64,000 nucleotides of DNA from CAZEPT01 sp964626965 (lineage in GTDB: Bacteria; Patescibacteriota; Minisyncoccia; Phycocordibacterales; UBA9973): assembly GCA_964626965.1 (NCBI GenBank), contig CAZVHB010000006.1, positions 1 through 64,000 on the forward strand. The letters are read 5' to 3'. Below, one piece after another: positions 56,547-64,000 of the stretch. Positions within the stretch are counted from its first letter, which is position 1; every line of letters begins with the position of its first letter. The notes beneath the pieces were generated by a model. That model did not search any database, had not been told where the DNA came from, and was given only the letters and a program-made list of their open reading frames with translations. Made by a program: the position numbers and the translations under genes.

Positions 56547-57035
56547 CTAGATATTTCCTAAATCTAAATTGTCTTTTGGAATGTATTTAATAACAATATG
56601 TCTATTTCTTCCAACACCGTCTGAGTCGGTAGAGATATCAGTGTAGTTTTGGAGATACTCATGAACGATACGTCTCTCAAAGGGATTCATTGGATCAAGA
56701 TCAATTGATGATTTGAAAAATCGCGCACGCTCCGCAAGCATGTGTGCAGTTGTTTTGAGTTGTTCCACTTTCTTCTTTTGAAAATCATTGATATCAAGCG
56801 TCACAGCTTTTGCGGTTTCTTCATTAAATGATTTTTCAATGATTCTTTTAAGGAGATATGTAAGCGCGTGGAGTGTTTCACCATCATGACCAATAAGCAT
56901 ATGACCATTTTTTACATGAAGAGAAAACCACAAAGGATTTGTAGGGTCCTGTTTAATTGAAAGTTCTTCTTCTGGGACAAAAGAAGTTGAAGTTAAAAAT
57001 TCATGTACTATTTTTTCGACAGTTGTGTTTTCCAT
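56547..57035 (-). CDS. jag: KH-R3H RNA-binding protein Jag (KhpB/EloR)
   Basis: RNA-binding protein of the yidC-jag-rnpA-rpmH origin cluster, linked in other bacteria to cell elongation and division. The 162 residues contain a KH-like domain with GHMLIGHDGETLHALTYLL (about 44-62, GxxG read as GHDG) and an R3H domain (about 105-155) with LDPMNPFERRIVHEYL and GVGRNRHIVIKY. The N-terminal Jag_N domain is absent, as is common for short homologues. It starts 4 nt after the yidC stop, so the two are probably translated from one mRNA. Confidence 0.92.
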   Translation of the reverse strand: MENTTVEKIVHEFLTSTSFVPEEELSIKQDPTNPLWFSLHVKNGHMLIGHDGETLHALTYLLKRIIEKSFNEETAKAVTLDINDFQKKKVEQLKTTAHMLAERARFFKSSIDLDPMNPFERRIVHEYLQNYTDISTDSDGVGRNRHIVIKYIPKDNLDLGNI

Positions 57036-57039
57036 ATGT

Positions 57040-57762
57040 TTATTTCCCGTGATTTCGTAATGACCTTTTTATTAGCTGTTCTTGAATAAGAGTAATAACA
57101 TTACTTACTATCCAGTAAAGCGCGAGTGCAGAGGGGAGTTTGATTGATACAACAACGATGATAATTGGGAGGATGTATTTCATCTGTCTCGTCATGTTGT
57201 ATGCGAGCATTGCTTGCATATCACCCTCGTCACCTGGTTTTTCTTGTGAAATTGGTTGATGGTGGAGTTGGATAAATTGAGTAACACCAGCCAAAATACC
57301 AAAAATAATACTCGGCTTGGTCATATCAAACATACCCAGAAATAGGTTATGTATATCGCTCGGGGCTTTTACAAAAGAATAGAGAATACTTGTGTCGACA
57401 GCAGAACCAATCCCCTTAAGAAACACATAGTAGAGCGCAAAGAGTATTGGAAGTTGGATAATAAGCACTAAACAGCTTGAAAATGGATTAACCCCTTCTT
57501 TTTTATAGAGTGCAAATGTTTGTTTTGCTTGTTCTTGCTTATCTGTAACTTCTTTTTTAATCTTATCAATCTTTGGTTGGATAAGCTTCATCTTCAATTG
57601 AGAAACAATAGCCTTTTTTGAAAGAGGGAAGAGGATGATTTTGACCAAAATAGTCAGTAAAATAACAGCAATACCTAGGTCGTGCATTGGGGCGACTGAG
57701 ACAAAAAACATAAGTAGATTATAAAGAGGATTATAAAAGAGTGTGCTCCAAAGTAATTTCAT
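57040..57762 (-). CDS. yidC: YidC/Oxa1-family membrane protein insertase
   Basis: Inserts membrane proteins with or without Sec. The 240 residues from the ATG at 57762 (MKLLWSTLFYNPLYNLL) form the Gram-positive type without the large periplasmic domain. The first helix, GIAVILLTILVKIILFPLS (about 30-48, with the hydrophilic-groove Lys/Arg region), a cytoplasmic helical hairpin (about 49-95), then three to four helices including PILFALYYVFLKG, PSIIFGILAGVTQF and ALALYWIVSNVITLIQE are seen. TATAAT (57775-57770) sits 7 nt before this ATG, and the frame further up to 57780 is therefore not used. Confidence 0.94.
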   Translation of the reverse strand: MKLLWSTLFYNPLYNLLMFFVSVAPMHDLGIAVILLTILVKIILFPLSKKAIVSQLKMKLIQPKIDKIKKEVTDKQEQAKQTFALYKKEGVNPFSSCLVLIIQLPILFALYYVFLKGIGSAVDTSILYSFVKAPSDIHNLFLGMFDMTKPSIIFGILAGVTQFIQLHHQPISQEKPGDEGDMQAMLAYNMTRQMKYILPIIIVVVSIKLPSALALYWIVSNVITLIQEQLIKRSLRNHGK

Positions 57763-57769
57763 ACTCTTT

Positions 57770-57775
57770 ATTATA
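57770..57775 (-). promoter_or_regulatory. -10 box before yidC
   Basis: TATAAT on the minus strand with +1 at 57763, one base before the ATG. Confidence 0.45.
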
Positions 57776-57816
57776 CACAATTTCTTATTTTTTCATATTC
57801 TCTCTACAAGAAAACC

Positions 57817-58056
57817 TTAGAGAAGTAAGTCTACACTTGGTTCATTTCCTGGTCTACACTTGAGAACGCGCCTATAACCTAATTTTAGACCTTTTAAAAG
57901 GTTATATTTAATGATGGCTTGTTTTGTATACTCTGAACATGTTGGATAGTGCATACACACTAAACCTTTTGAAAAACCAAGCTTTTTAGGTAAGCCTGTA
58001 TCTAGAGATATATATTTTTGATAGAAAATAATAGTAAAAATGAATATTTTTTTCAT
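57817..58056 (-). CDS. yidD: YidD membrane protein insertion efficiency factor
   Basis: Small peripheral membrane protein that assists YidC. The 79 residues show the amphipathic N-terminal helix (FTIIFYQKYIS), the conserved CMHYPTCSEYTKQAIIKYN (about 34-52) with its two cysteines, the GLKLGYRRVLKC segment and RPGNEP. Family length and motif order are kept. It lies 21 nt after rnpA and 54 nt before yidC in the usual order. Confidence 0.93.
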   Translation of the reverse strand: MKKIFIFTIIFYQKYISLDTGLPKKLGFSKGLVCMHYPTCSEYTKQAIIKYNLLKGLKLGYRRVLKCRPGNEPSVDLLL

Positions 58057-58077
58057 AATAAGAGGAAAAAGGATAGA

Positions 58078-58392
58078 TTATTTAAACTGAGTATTAAACT
58101 CACTCAATAAATCACTATATTGTATAGGTTTTTTCTGAACAATAATGATATGTATACCCACAAGAGATGGGTTTTTCTTCTTATATTCAGAAAGAAGGTT
58201 GTAAACCACTCTTTTTATATAGTTTCTTTCAGTTGCTTTTTTGGCAACTTTCTTAGAAACAACCACAGATCCTTGAAAAATAAGGCTCTGTGCCATTTTA
58301 ACCACAAAAAAAGAACCTCGAGAAACTACTTTTGAGCGAGTAAACGCTTCATTAAAGGTTTTTCTTGAGATTCTTTCAGGTTTTTTAAGCAT
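58078..58392 (-). CDS. rnpA: ribonuclease P protein component
   Basis: Protein subunit that helps RNase P RNA bind and cut pre-tRNA 5' leaders. The 104 residues include the N-terminal LKKPERISRKTFNEAF, the central beta sheet (SFFVVKMAQ, GSVVVSKKVAKKA) and the RNA-binding signature KKATERNYIKRVVYNLL (about 52-68, RNxxKR box). It is slightly shorter than the common 115-120 residues. Placed between rpmH and yidD as in most bacteria. Confidence 0.94.
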   Translation of the reverse strand: MLKKPERISRKTFNEAFTRSKVVSRGSFFVVKMAQSLIFQGSVVVSKKVAKKATERNYIKRVVYNLLSEYKKKNPSLVGIHIIIVQKKPIQYSDLLSEFNTQFK

Positions 58393-58462
58393 TGTATATT
58401 TATTGTACTACCTTGAGCAACAAAGAGTACGTAAATATAACCAACAATTGTTGGTTATATTT

Positions 58463-58609
58463 CTACTTATCTTGACTAACCGTGAGTTTTACTCGGCCTT
58501 TTTGTCTTCGGCGAGCAAGTACGTTTTTACCGTTAGGAGTCTTACTTCGGACAAGGAATCCGTGAGTTACAGCTCTTTTTTTCTTTTTAGGTTGGTATGT
58601 TTGTGACAT
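58463..58609 (-). CDS. rpmH: 50S ribosomal protein L34
   Basis: Found by direct reading: ATG at 58609-58607, TAG at 58465-58463, 48 residues. The product starts MSQTYQPKKKKRAVTHGFLV and continues RSKTPNGKNVLARRRQKGRV, ending KLTVSQDK. This matches L34 (TYQPxxxKRxxxHGF, NGRxVLxxRRxKGR). TTGATA-17 bp-TAAAGT ends 6 nt before the ATG, so the mRNA is predicted leaderless. It lies 70 nt upstream of rnpA. Too short for a 60-residue cut-off, so easily missed. Confidence 0.95.
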   Translation of the reverse strand: MSQTYQPKKKKRAVTHGFLVRSKTPNGKNVLARRRQKGRVKLTVSQDK

Positions 58610-58615
58610 ATGAAC

Positions 58616-58644
58616 ACTTTACACTACTTTTAAAAAATTATCAA
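58616..58644 (-). promoter_or_regulatory. leaderless promoter of rpmH
   Basis: Minus strand TTGATA, 17-bp spacer, TAAAGT (58621-58616), +1 at 58609. Same -10 context as tig. Confidence 0.6.
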
Positions 58645-58759
58645 GGTTCTCTTTGTGGGTAGGCCACCTGTTACACACTAAAGTTATACACAGTATATAC
58701 ACAACACAATACAGGTGTGGACAACTTTTTAATTTAAGAAAGTTATATATAATACGTAC
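58645..58759. other. probable replication origin region (oriC), dnaA side
   Basis: The intergenic region between divergent rpmH and dnaA holds a perfect DnaA box TTATACACA (58684-58692), a near copy ATATACACA (58695-58703) and an inverted one-mismatch box TGTGGACAA (58716-58724), next to AT-rich DNA. A further perfect box lies after dnaA (60214-60222). Gene order rpmH/dnaA/dnaN is the standard oriC context. Confidence 0.7.
58748..58753 (+). promoter_or_regulatory. leaderless -10 of dnaA
   Basis: TATAAT with +1 on the ATG at 58760; DnaA boxes 25-65 bp upstream could allow autorepression. Confidence 0.55.
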
Positions 58760-60154
58760 ATGGATGAAAAACAAATAGAGGTTGAGATACAAGACTTATG
58801 GGAAATCTGTTTGAAAGAAATTGAACATGATGTTTCTCGTGCGAACTTCAGTACATGGTTTAAAAATACGGCTATTCTAAAACACGACGAGGGGACAGTC
58901 TATATCGCTGTTCCAAATGAATTTGTCAAAGAATGGTTGTACAAGAAATTTCACAAAATTATACTCAAATCACTCCTTACCCACATCCCAGAAGCAAGGT
59001 GTGTTGAATACATCGTCACGAGAATTGTTGATATCCCCCAAAAAGAAGTCATTAAAAAAGAAGTGGTGCAATTAGAGCAAGAAAAGGGGCGTGCAGTGAA
59101 TGAACTCCCTTTTGGAGAACTCTATGTAAATAGAAATGACAATCTCAACCCAAGATACACTTTCTCAAATTTTATTGTAGGTACGTTCAACGAACTCGCG
59201 CACGCTGCCGCACAAGCAATACTCATTAGACCAGGAACACTCTATAATCCACTTTTTATATATGGACAAACAGGACTTGGAAAAACGCATTTGCTTCAAG
59301 CATTGGGTAATGAGATAAAGAGAAAGCATCCTGAAATGGAAGTATTCTATACAAATCTGGAAAAATTCTCACTTGATTATATTCAGTCTGTACAAAATGG
59401 AAACAATAAAGCTCATATGTTTAAAGAGAAGTACCGAAAGTATGATGTCTTAATCATGGATGATATTCAGTTCATTGGAAAAATGGAGAAGACACAGGAA
59501 GAACTATTTCACTTATTCAACGCGCTCTTTGAAAATAACAAGCAAATTATCTTTTCTTCTGATAAGCACCCAAACCTCATAGCCGGCCTCGAAGAACGAC
59601 TCCTCTCTCGATTCCAACAGGGAATGATCGTTGATATTATGGAACCTGATTTCGAATCACGCATTGCGATTATTAAAGAAAAACTGAAAGAGTTTGGAGT
59701 AAATCTTGAACCCGACGTAGTAGAAGCAATTGCAGAAAATATACGAGTAAACATCAGAGAACTTGAAGGGGTTATTAAAAACATCATTCTTCAATCACAA
59801 CTTAAAAAACAAAAAATATCAGTCTCTGATATTAGAAACACCTTTAAAAACAACATAAAAAAGAAGAAGAATATTTCACCAAGAGAGGTAGTCACTATTG
59901 TTGCAAATTTTTACAACATAGACGAAGCACTTATTTATGACAAAACAAGAAGAAAAGAAGTAGTAGAAACGAGACAGGTAATTATGTACATACTCAGAGA
60001 GGAATACAACATCTCATACCCTGTTATAGGAGCAGAGCTTGGTGGAAAAGATCATACAACAATCATTCATTCATATAAAAAAATAAAGAGAGAGTTAACT
60101 GAAAATCCAAAACTAATCCAAGAACTCGATGAGTTGAAAAACATGTTGAAATAA
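58760..60154 (+). CDS. dnaA: chromosomal replication initiator DnaA
   Basis: AAA+ initiator that binds DnaA boxes and opens oriC. The 464 residues comprise domain I (about 1-85, DLWEICLKEIEHDVSRANFSTW in part), a short linker (about 86-125) and domain III with Walker A IYGQTGLGKTHLLQ (about 168-181), Walker B DVLIMDDIQFIG (about 231-242), sensor I IFSSDKHP and the arginine-finger region ERLLSRFQQG. Domain IV contains the DNA-binding signature IGAELGGKDHTTIIHSY (about 422-438). Complete and of typical length. The leaderless start is set by TATAAT at 58748-58753. Confidence 0.97.
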   Translation: MDEKQIEVEIQDLWEICLKEIEHDVSRANFSTWFKNTAILKHDEGTVYIAVPNEFVKEWLYKKFHKIILKSLLTHIPEARCVEYIVTRIVDIPQKEVIKKEVVQLEQEKGRAVNELPFGELYVNRNDNLNPRYTFSNFIVGTFNELAHAAAQAILIRPGTLYNPLFIYGQTGLGKTHLLQALGNEIKRKHPEMEVFYTNLEKFSLDYIQSVQNGNNKAHMFKEKYRKYDVLIMDDIQFIGKMEKTQEELFHLFNALFENNKQIIFSSDKHPNLIAGLEERLLSRFQQGMIVDIMEPDFESRIAIIKEKLKEFGVNLEPDVVEAIAENIRVNIRELEGVIKNIILQSQLKKQKISVSDIRNTFKNNIKKKKNISPREVVTIVANFYNIDEALIYDKTRRKEVVETRQVIMYILREEYNISYPVIGAELGGKDHTTIIHSYKKIKRELTENPKLIQELDELKNMLK

Positions 60155-60335
60155 TCTAAAAAAACTGTGAATAGAAAATGAAAACTCTCTACGTATATAC
60201 AGAAAAAAGATTCTTATACACAGTTAATTATTTCTTTTTAAAAGAAAGGTTAGAAATAAATAATAAATACAAAGACAAAAAAGATATTAACAGTATTTAT
60301 GCACTAATAGTATAAATAGATAATTTTATAAAAAT
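60155..60335. other. dnaA-dnaN intergenic region with DnaA box
   Basis: 181 bp of very AT-rich sequence with a perfect DnaA box TTATACACA at 60214-60222 and a hairpin-like TTCTTTTTAAAAGAA just after it (about 60231-60246). TATAAA-type boxes before dnaN (60311-60316) give a possible +1 near 60323. Probably the second half of a bipartite oriC. Confidence 0.55.
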
Positions 60336-61448
60336 ATGAAGATACACTGTGAATTAGAAAAAATTAAAAAAGCTGTTATTGCACTTTCTCGAATAACAAC
60401 AAAAAAGGAACAAAATGAACTCCTCTCTTGTTTGTTTTTTATTTTTGATAAAAATAAACTCACTATACGTTCAACAAACCTGAGTATTGGTGGGGAATTT
60501 ATCATACCAATAGATGAAACAGTCCCTGAAATAGTATCATTTTCAACAAATGCACAAAATTTACAGAATATATTTTCTTCTATTACAACGGATAAAAATC
60601 TAACAAAGATAGAAATTGATATTGGTGAAAATATGATTTGTTTTGTATATAAAAAAAATAAACTCAATATTAAAAAACAGTCTGTCGTAGATATTCCAAC
60701 ACTTCCTCATATTAAAGAAGAGAGTTTTGTGATTGATAAACAAACACTTAAAGAAGGAATACAGATGGTTCTTTCAAGTGCTTCAAAAATAGACATCAAA
60801 CCAGAGCTTTCAAGTGTGTTTATAAATCAACAAGAAGGACGACTTGTTTTTGTGACAACAGATACATTTAGGTTAACCGAATATTCAATTAATACCAAAA
60901 AAGAGTATTCATTTCCAAGTATATTGATCCCAATAAAGAATGCTCAAGAAATATATAAAATCCTTGATGATTCAATTGATGAGAATGTTGAAGTGTACCC
61001 AACAAAGAATCAAATCAGTTTTGTGACGAAAGATGTTTTTATTACTTCTCAGCTTATCAATGGAACATTTCCAGACTATACAAAAATTATTCCAACAGTA
61101 AAACATTCAACTGTTTCTTTTCTCAAGACTGATTTAAGTGAAGCACTTAAAATGCTTAATCCATTTATTGATGTTCGTAATCAAGTTAAATTTAAAATAG
61201 ATTCTGAGAAACAAGAAATTAATCTTTTTTGTAGTAATGATGCACTTGGTGACTACTCTGGTGTGGTCTCTGTAAAGGTTGTTGGGGATTCTTTTGAACT
61301 TCTTATTAATAAGAGTTTTCTTGAGGATATTCTACAAAAGATGCCTGAGACTGTTGATATGATTATTAATCAACCACAAAAACCAATTCTCATCCAGAGT
61401 AAGGAAAATAAAGAGATACTCTGCCTCTTGATGCCCATGTCTCAATAA
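60336..61448 (+). CDS. dnaN: DNA polymerase III beta sliding clamp
   Basis: Ring-shaped dimeric clamp tethering polymerase to DNA. The 370 residues split into three clamp domains (about 1-115, 120-240, 245-370). Recognisable stretches are ALSRITTKKEQNELLSCLFF (in part), TDTFRLTEYSI (about 182-192), NGTFPDYTKIIP (about 240-251), the Lys/Arg loops around FIDVRNQVKFKI, and the conserved C-terminus LLMPMS. Sequence is diverged, with Lys/Asn/Ile-rich composition following the AT bias. A 16-nt gap leads to the small downstream gene, which is probably co-transcribed. Confidence 0.94.
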   Translation: MKIHCELEKIKKAVIALSRITTKKEQNELLSCLFFIFDKNKLTIRSTNLSIGGEFIIPIDETVPEIVSFSTNAQNLQNIFSSITTDKNLTKIEIDIGENMICFVYKKNKLNIKKQSVVDIPTLPHIKEESFVIDKQTLKEGIQMVLSSASKIDIKPELSSVFINQQEGRLVFVTTDTFRLTEYSINTKKEYSFPSILIPIKNAQEIYKILDDSIDENVEVYPTKNQISFVTKDVFITSQLINGTFPDYTKIIPTVKHSTVSFLKTDLSEALKMLNPFIDVRNQVKFKIDSEKQEINLFCSNDALGDYSGVVSVKVVGDSFELLINKSFLEDILQKMPETVDMIINQPQKPILIQSKENKEILCLLMPMSQ

Positions 61449-61464
61449 GGGGTGTTAGTGATAT

Positions 61465-61716
61465 ATGAAACACATTGATCAGTACCTAGGTAAGAAAAAC
61501 CTCACTCCTACTCTTGATAAAAAAAAAGAGTGCATCGAGATACTGTTCCAACAAACAGGCATCTCTCCTGATTCTAAATATATTTCTTTTTCTGGTAAGA
61601 CTGTTTTTTTGAAAATACACCCTCATGAAAAAACTCAGATACTCATGAGGAAAAAAAATATTCTTTGTCTTTTTTCAGAATCTAAAACCCTATCTTTTTT
61701 TACTGACATACAATAA
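61465..61716 (+). CDS. small protein downstream of dnaN, possibly DciA/DUF721-like
   Basis: 83 residues with no signal or membrane helix. The middle and C-terminal part (SKYISFSGKTVFLKIHPHEKTQILMRKKNIL) has the strand-loop-helix pattern of DUF721/DciA proteins, helicase-loading factors usually encoded near dnaA, dnaN or recF. The N-terminal helix KKECIEILFQQTGI would fit too. Similarity is by pattern and position only, and the protein is shorter than typical members. No recF follows. GGGGTG 11 nt upstream is a weak ribosome site. Confidence 0.5.
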   Translation: MKHIDQYLGKKNLTPTLDKKKECIEILFQQTGISPDSKYISFSGKTVFLKIHPHEKTQILMRKKNILCLFSESKTLSFFTDIQ

Positions 61717-61765
61717 TAAAAACACCTTTTCAGAAGAAATTCAGAAGAAAGGTGTTTTTATTATT
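61712..61765. terminator. bidirectional terminator between dnaN operon and PBP gene
   Basis: Stem AATAATAAAAACACC / GGTGTTTTTATTATT (61712-61726 / 61751-61765) with a TTTTC/GAAAA inner pairing. Confidence 0.82.
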
Positions 61766-61774
61766 TTGAAATTT

Positions 61775-63961
61775 TTATGGAATAATTGGTGGTAGTACTG
61801 GTGTCGTTCCTGTGAGTGGTAAACCTGTCATGCTATCAAAAAGCGAGATGGTTGCTTCTGATGGTGCTTGTTCTGCCACACCAAACTGTATTTGCATCGC
61901 AGCTTCCCAGTTTCTAAATTGTGGGTCGTTTGCTGGGTTGGTCGGATATGGACCACGAGGATTTTCTTTATTAATAAAATAAAGGAGTGAATGAAATGAT
62001 GGTATTTGTCCACGAATAATTGGGTTGATGGAATCATAGTCTTCCTCCTGTGCTGGTTTTGTAAATGGTTGATCTGGGTATGTGTCTGGGAATGTTTCTA
62101 GAACGTATCTAAACATCTTATTCCATGCAGGACCAGCGATGGTTGAGCCAGTATTATCCGTCATGGGTCGTGCGTCATTATTTCCTGCCCAAGCACCAAT
62201 AACAAGACTTTGTGTGTATCCGAGAATCCATGCATCTTTATAGTTGTTGGTTGTTCCTGTTTTTGCTGCAACATTATGACCCGCTACATGAAGTTGTGAA
62301 TTTGGTGCAAAAACGAGCCATCTATTTGTGTCATCAGAGAGAATATCTGACATTTTTTGAGTCGTACTTTCTGACATAACACGTACTCCATCAGATTCTT
62401 TATATTCTTCAAGAGTGCTTCCGTCGCTACTTTTAATAGAGAGAATACCCGTCTCTTTTCTGTATATACCTCCATTTGCAAAGATACCATATGCGTTTGC
62501 GAGTTCAATAAGTTTAACCTCTGCTCCTCCAAGAACGAGTGACAGTCCAAATTGATCTTTATTCGTGAGTGTTGAAATTCCTAAACTTTGTGCAAATTTG
62601 ATTGCATTATTAATTCCTACTAAGTAGAGCATTTGAACAGCCGGAATGTTGAGTGACGATCCCAATGCTTTTTTTATTGGTACAGCACCAATGAATTTTC
62701 CACTATAGTTGTTTGGTGAGTAACATGTTGCCCCAGAAACTTCTGGAATACCCCCAGGAGAACAACTCGGATTAAATTCAGTAGGAACATCAAACATAAT
62801 TGTTTCTGGTAAATAACCTTTTTCAAAACCAAGTGCGTAGACGAGTGGTTTGAATGCTGAACCAGGCTGTCTTTTTGCTGTTGCGATATTGTACTGACCA
62901 TCAATTTCTTTATCGAAATAATCTCGTGAGCCAACCATGAAGAGGATTTGTGAGTTTCTTGGATCTACTCCAACCATACCCATATTTTCTGCATTGTATG
63001 TTTTTTTATTGAAAATCGCTTCATCCTTCACTAATTCTTCTGCTTTCTTTTGTAGTTCATAGTCGAGTGTTGTGGTCACACGAAGTCCTCCTTGGTTGAG
63101 AATGTCCTCCCCGTATTTTTCTACTAAGTAGTCTTGAATATAAAAGACAAAATGTGGAGCTTTGATATTCCTACTTTCACCAGGCGATAGTGTGATGACT
63201 TCTTTTTTTGCTTCTTCGTATTGTTCTTTTGTTATAAAACCAAGTTTTTCCATTCGTTCCAATACATAATTTTTTCGCTCAATGAGCTTGTCTGTGTGTT
63301 GTCCATATGGTGAGTAGTAGGTTGGTCGTTGTGGAATAGACGCAATATATGCGGCTTGCGCGATGCTCAGCTCGAAGGCTCTTTTTGAGAAGTATGTTTG
63401 ACTCGCTTGTTCGACACCATAGATATTTCCTCCATAAGGAGACTCATTTAAATAGATTGCGAGTATTTCATTTTTTGATAGATTGCGTTCTATTTTAATC
63501 GCTAAAATCCACTCTTTTATTTTTCGAGTGATTGTTTTTTCATTAGTGAGTAAAGTATTTTTTACAATTTGCTGAGTGATCGTTGATCCCCCTTGGCTTT
63601 TTTGCCCACTCATGAAGTTTTGGTATACCGCGCGTAAGATAGATTTTGGGCGGATACCAATGTGTGAGTAAAAGTGATCATCTTCAATTGCAATGGTTGC
63701 TTTTTGAACAGGATCTCCTATTTCTTCAAATGGAACAACCGTTCTTTTATAGTCTTTATGAATATCATACAAAAGGATTTTACCTGTTCGGTCGTAGAGT
63801 TGGGTAGATTTCTGGACTACTCTATTTTCAAAATCATTGAAGTCAGGGAGGTCAAGGGTGCTAATCCAGATGAAAAATATTGCTGTAAGGATGAGTCCTA
63901 AACTAATAAAAAACAGAAAAAACTTCTGTAAAAATGACATTTGAGTAAAAACACGACTCAT
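61775..63961 (-). CDS. class A penicillin-binding protein (PBP1A type), open at the window edge
   Basis: Bifunctional peptidoglycan synthase. From the ATG at 63961 there are 728 residues: a membrane helix (about 13-33), a GT51 glycosyltransferase domain with EDDHFYSHIGIRP (about 92-104, catalytic Glu), QGGSTITQQIVKN (about 123-135) and RKIKEWILAIKIE, then a transpeptidase domain with the catalytic SxxK in GSAFKPL (about 366-372), SSLNIPA (SxN) and AKTGTTNNYKD (about 566-576). The C-terminus is Pro/Thr-rich. The frame stays open for 13 codons to the right edge (PIQKRRRSESSVD), and a basic cytoplasmic extension is common in such proteins. The true start may therefore lie outside the window. Confidence 0.93.
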   Translation of the reverse strand: MSRVFTQMSFLQKFFLFFISLGLILTAIFFIWISTLDLPDFNDFENRVVQKSTQLYDRTGKILLYDIHKDYKRTVVPFEEIGDPVQKATIAIEDDHFYSHIGIRPKSILRAVYQNFMSGQKSQGGSTITQQIVKNTLLTNEKTITRKIKEWILAIKIERNLSKNEILAIYLNESPYGGNIYGVEQASQTYFSKRAFELSIAQAAYIASIPQRPTYYSPYGQHTDKLIERKNYVLERMEKLGFITKEQYEEAKKEVITLSPGESRNIKAPHFVFYIQDYLVEKYGEDILNQGGLRVTTTLDYELQKKAEELVKDEAIFNKKTYNAENMGMVGVDPRNSQILFMVGSRDYFDKEIDGQYNIATAKRQPGSAFKPLVYALGFEKGYLPETIMFDVPTEFNPSCSPGGIPEVSGATCYSPNNYSGKFIGAVPIKKALGSSLNIPAVQMLYLVGINNAIKFAQSLGISTLTNKDQFGLSLVLGGAEVKLIELANAYGIFANGGIYRKETGILSIKSSDGSTLEEYKESDGVRVMSESTTQKMSDILSDDTNRWLVFAPNSQLHVAGHNVAAKTGTTNNYKDAWILGYTQSLVIGAWAGNNDARPMTDNTGSTIAGPAWNKMFRYVLETFPDTYPDQPFTKPAQEEDYDSINPIIRGQIPSFHSLLYFINKENPRGPYPTNPANDPQFRNWEAAMQIQFGVAEQAPSEATISLFDSMTGLPLTGTTPVLPPIIP

Positions 63962-64000
63962 GTCGACAGAAGATTCACTTCTGCGTCTTTTTTGAATTGG

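Overview
The window is AT-rich, tightly packed bacterial chromosome. Its gene content points to a Candidate Phyla Radiation (Patescibacteria) cell, most likely a parcubacterium. This is inferred from gene families and architecture, not from a rRNA gene, because none is present. Supporting traits are a large VirB4/PrgI/VirB6-type secretion-like locus with several very long lineage-restricted proteins, a PilB/GspE ATPase, a trigger factor that lacks its PPIase domain, a small 'four helix bundle' (S23-type) gene, RNase Y plus PNPase as RNA-decay enzymes, and no amino-acid, nucleotide or cofactor biosynthesis genes.

Layout. 1-6.6 kb: mscL, tRNA-Gly(TCC), a membrane protein of unknown function, HU, a disulfide-redox operon (small membrane protein, thioredoxin-like, DsbB-like), a Xer recombinase, rpsO and an NYN-domain protein. 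6.7-14 kb: pnp with a structured leader, a TraR/DksA-like protein with a broken zinc finger, an assembly gap lying inside a terminator hairpin, yifB/comM and rny. 14.4-22 kb: a histidine phosphatase, clpP, tig, a 2-oxoglutarate/Fe(II) oxygenase, an HD protein, ppa and nusA. 22-26.3 kb: pilB, a VanY-type carboxypeptidase and a LysM-M23 endopeptidase. 26.6-32.8 kb and 36.1-56.5 kb: two blocks of a type IV secretion-like envelope system, separated by uvrD/pcrA and rsmA and interrupted by a UbiA-family gene on the opposite strand. 56.5-61.8 kb: the classic origin region jag-yidC-yidD-rnpA-rpmH (leftward) and dnaA-dnaN (rightward) with DnaA boxes. rpmH (58463-58609) is a short, easily missed gene read directly from the sequence. 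The window ends in a class A penicillin-binding protein open at the right edge.

How it works together. The secretion-like locus encodes a VirB6-like polytopic protein, a VirB3/PrgI-like protein, a TraC-like protein, a VirB4 ATPase, two pilin-like two-helix proteins fused to different peptidoglycan enzymes (lytic transglycosylase-like and VanY-like), and two secreted or anchored proteins with peptidoglycan-binding domains. With the nearby VanY, M23 and PBP1A genes this suggests a cell-wall-spanning surface machine.

Three sequence-level patterns stand out. (1) Many genes have a -10 box ending exactly 6 nt before the ATG, which predicts leaderless mRNAs throughout the chromosome. (2) Intergenic DNA is filled with degenerate AT-rich repeats whose orientation follows the neighbouring gene: a CTAAATGCTAAA form after stops, before terminator hairpins, and the complementary TTTAGCATTTA form before starts. 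(3) Several dispersed palindromic element families are present, one with a modular nested insert. A 374-bp perfectly identical block is shared by the two pilin-like fusion genes.
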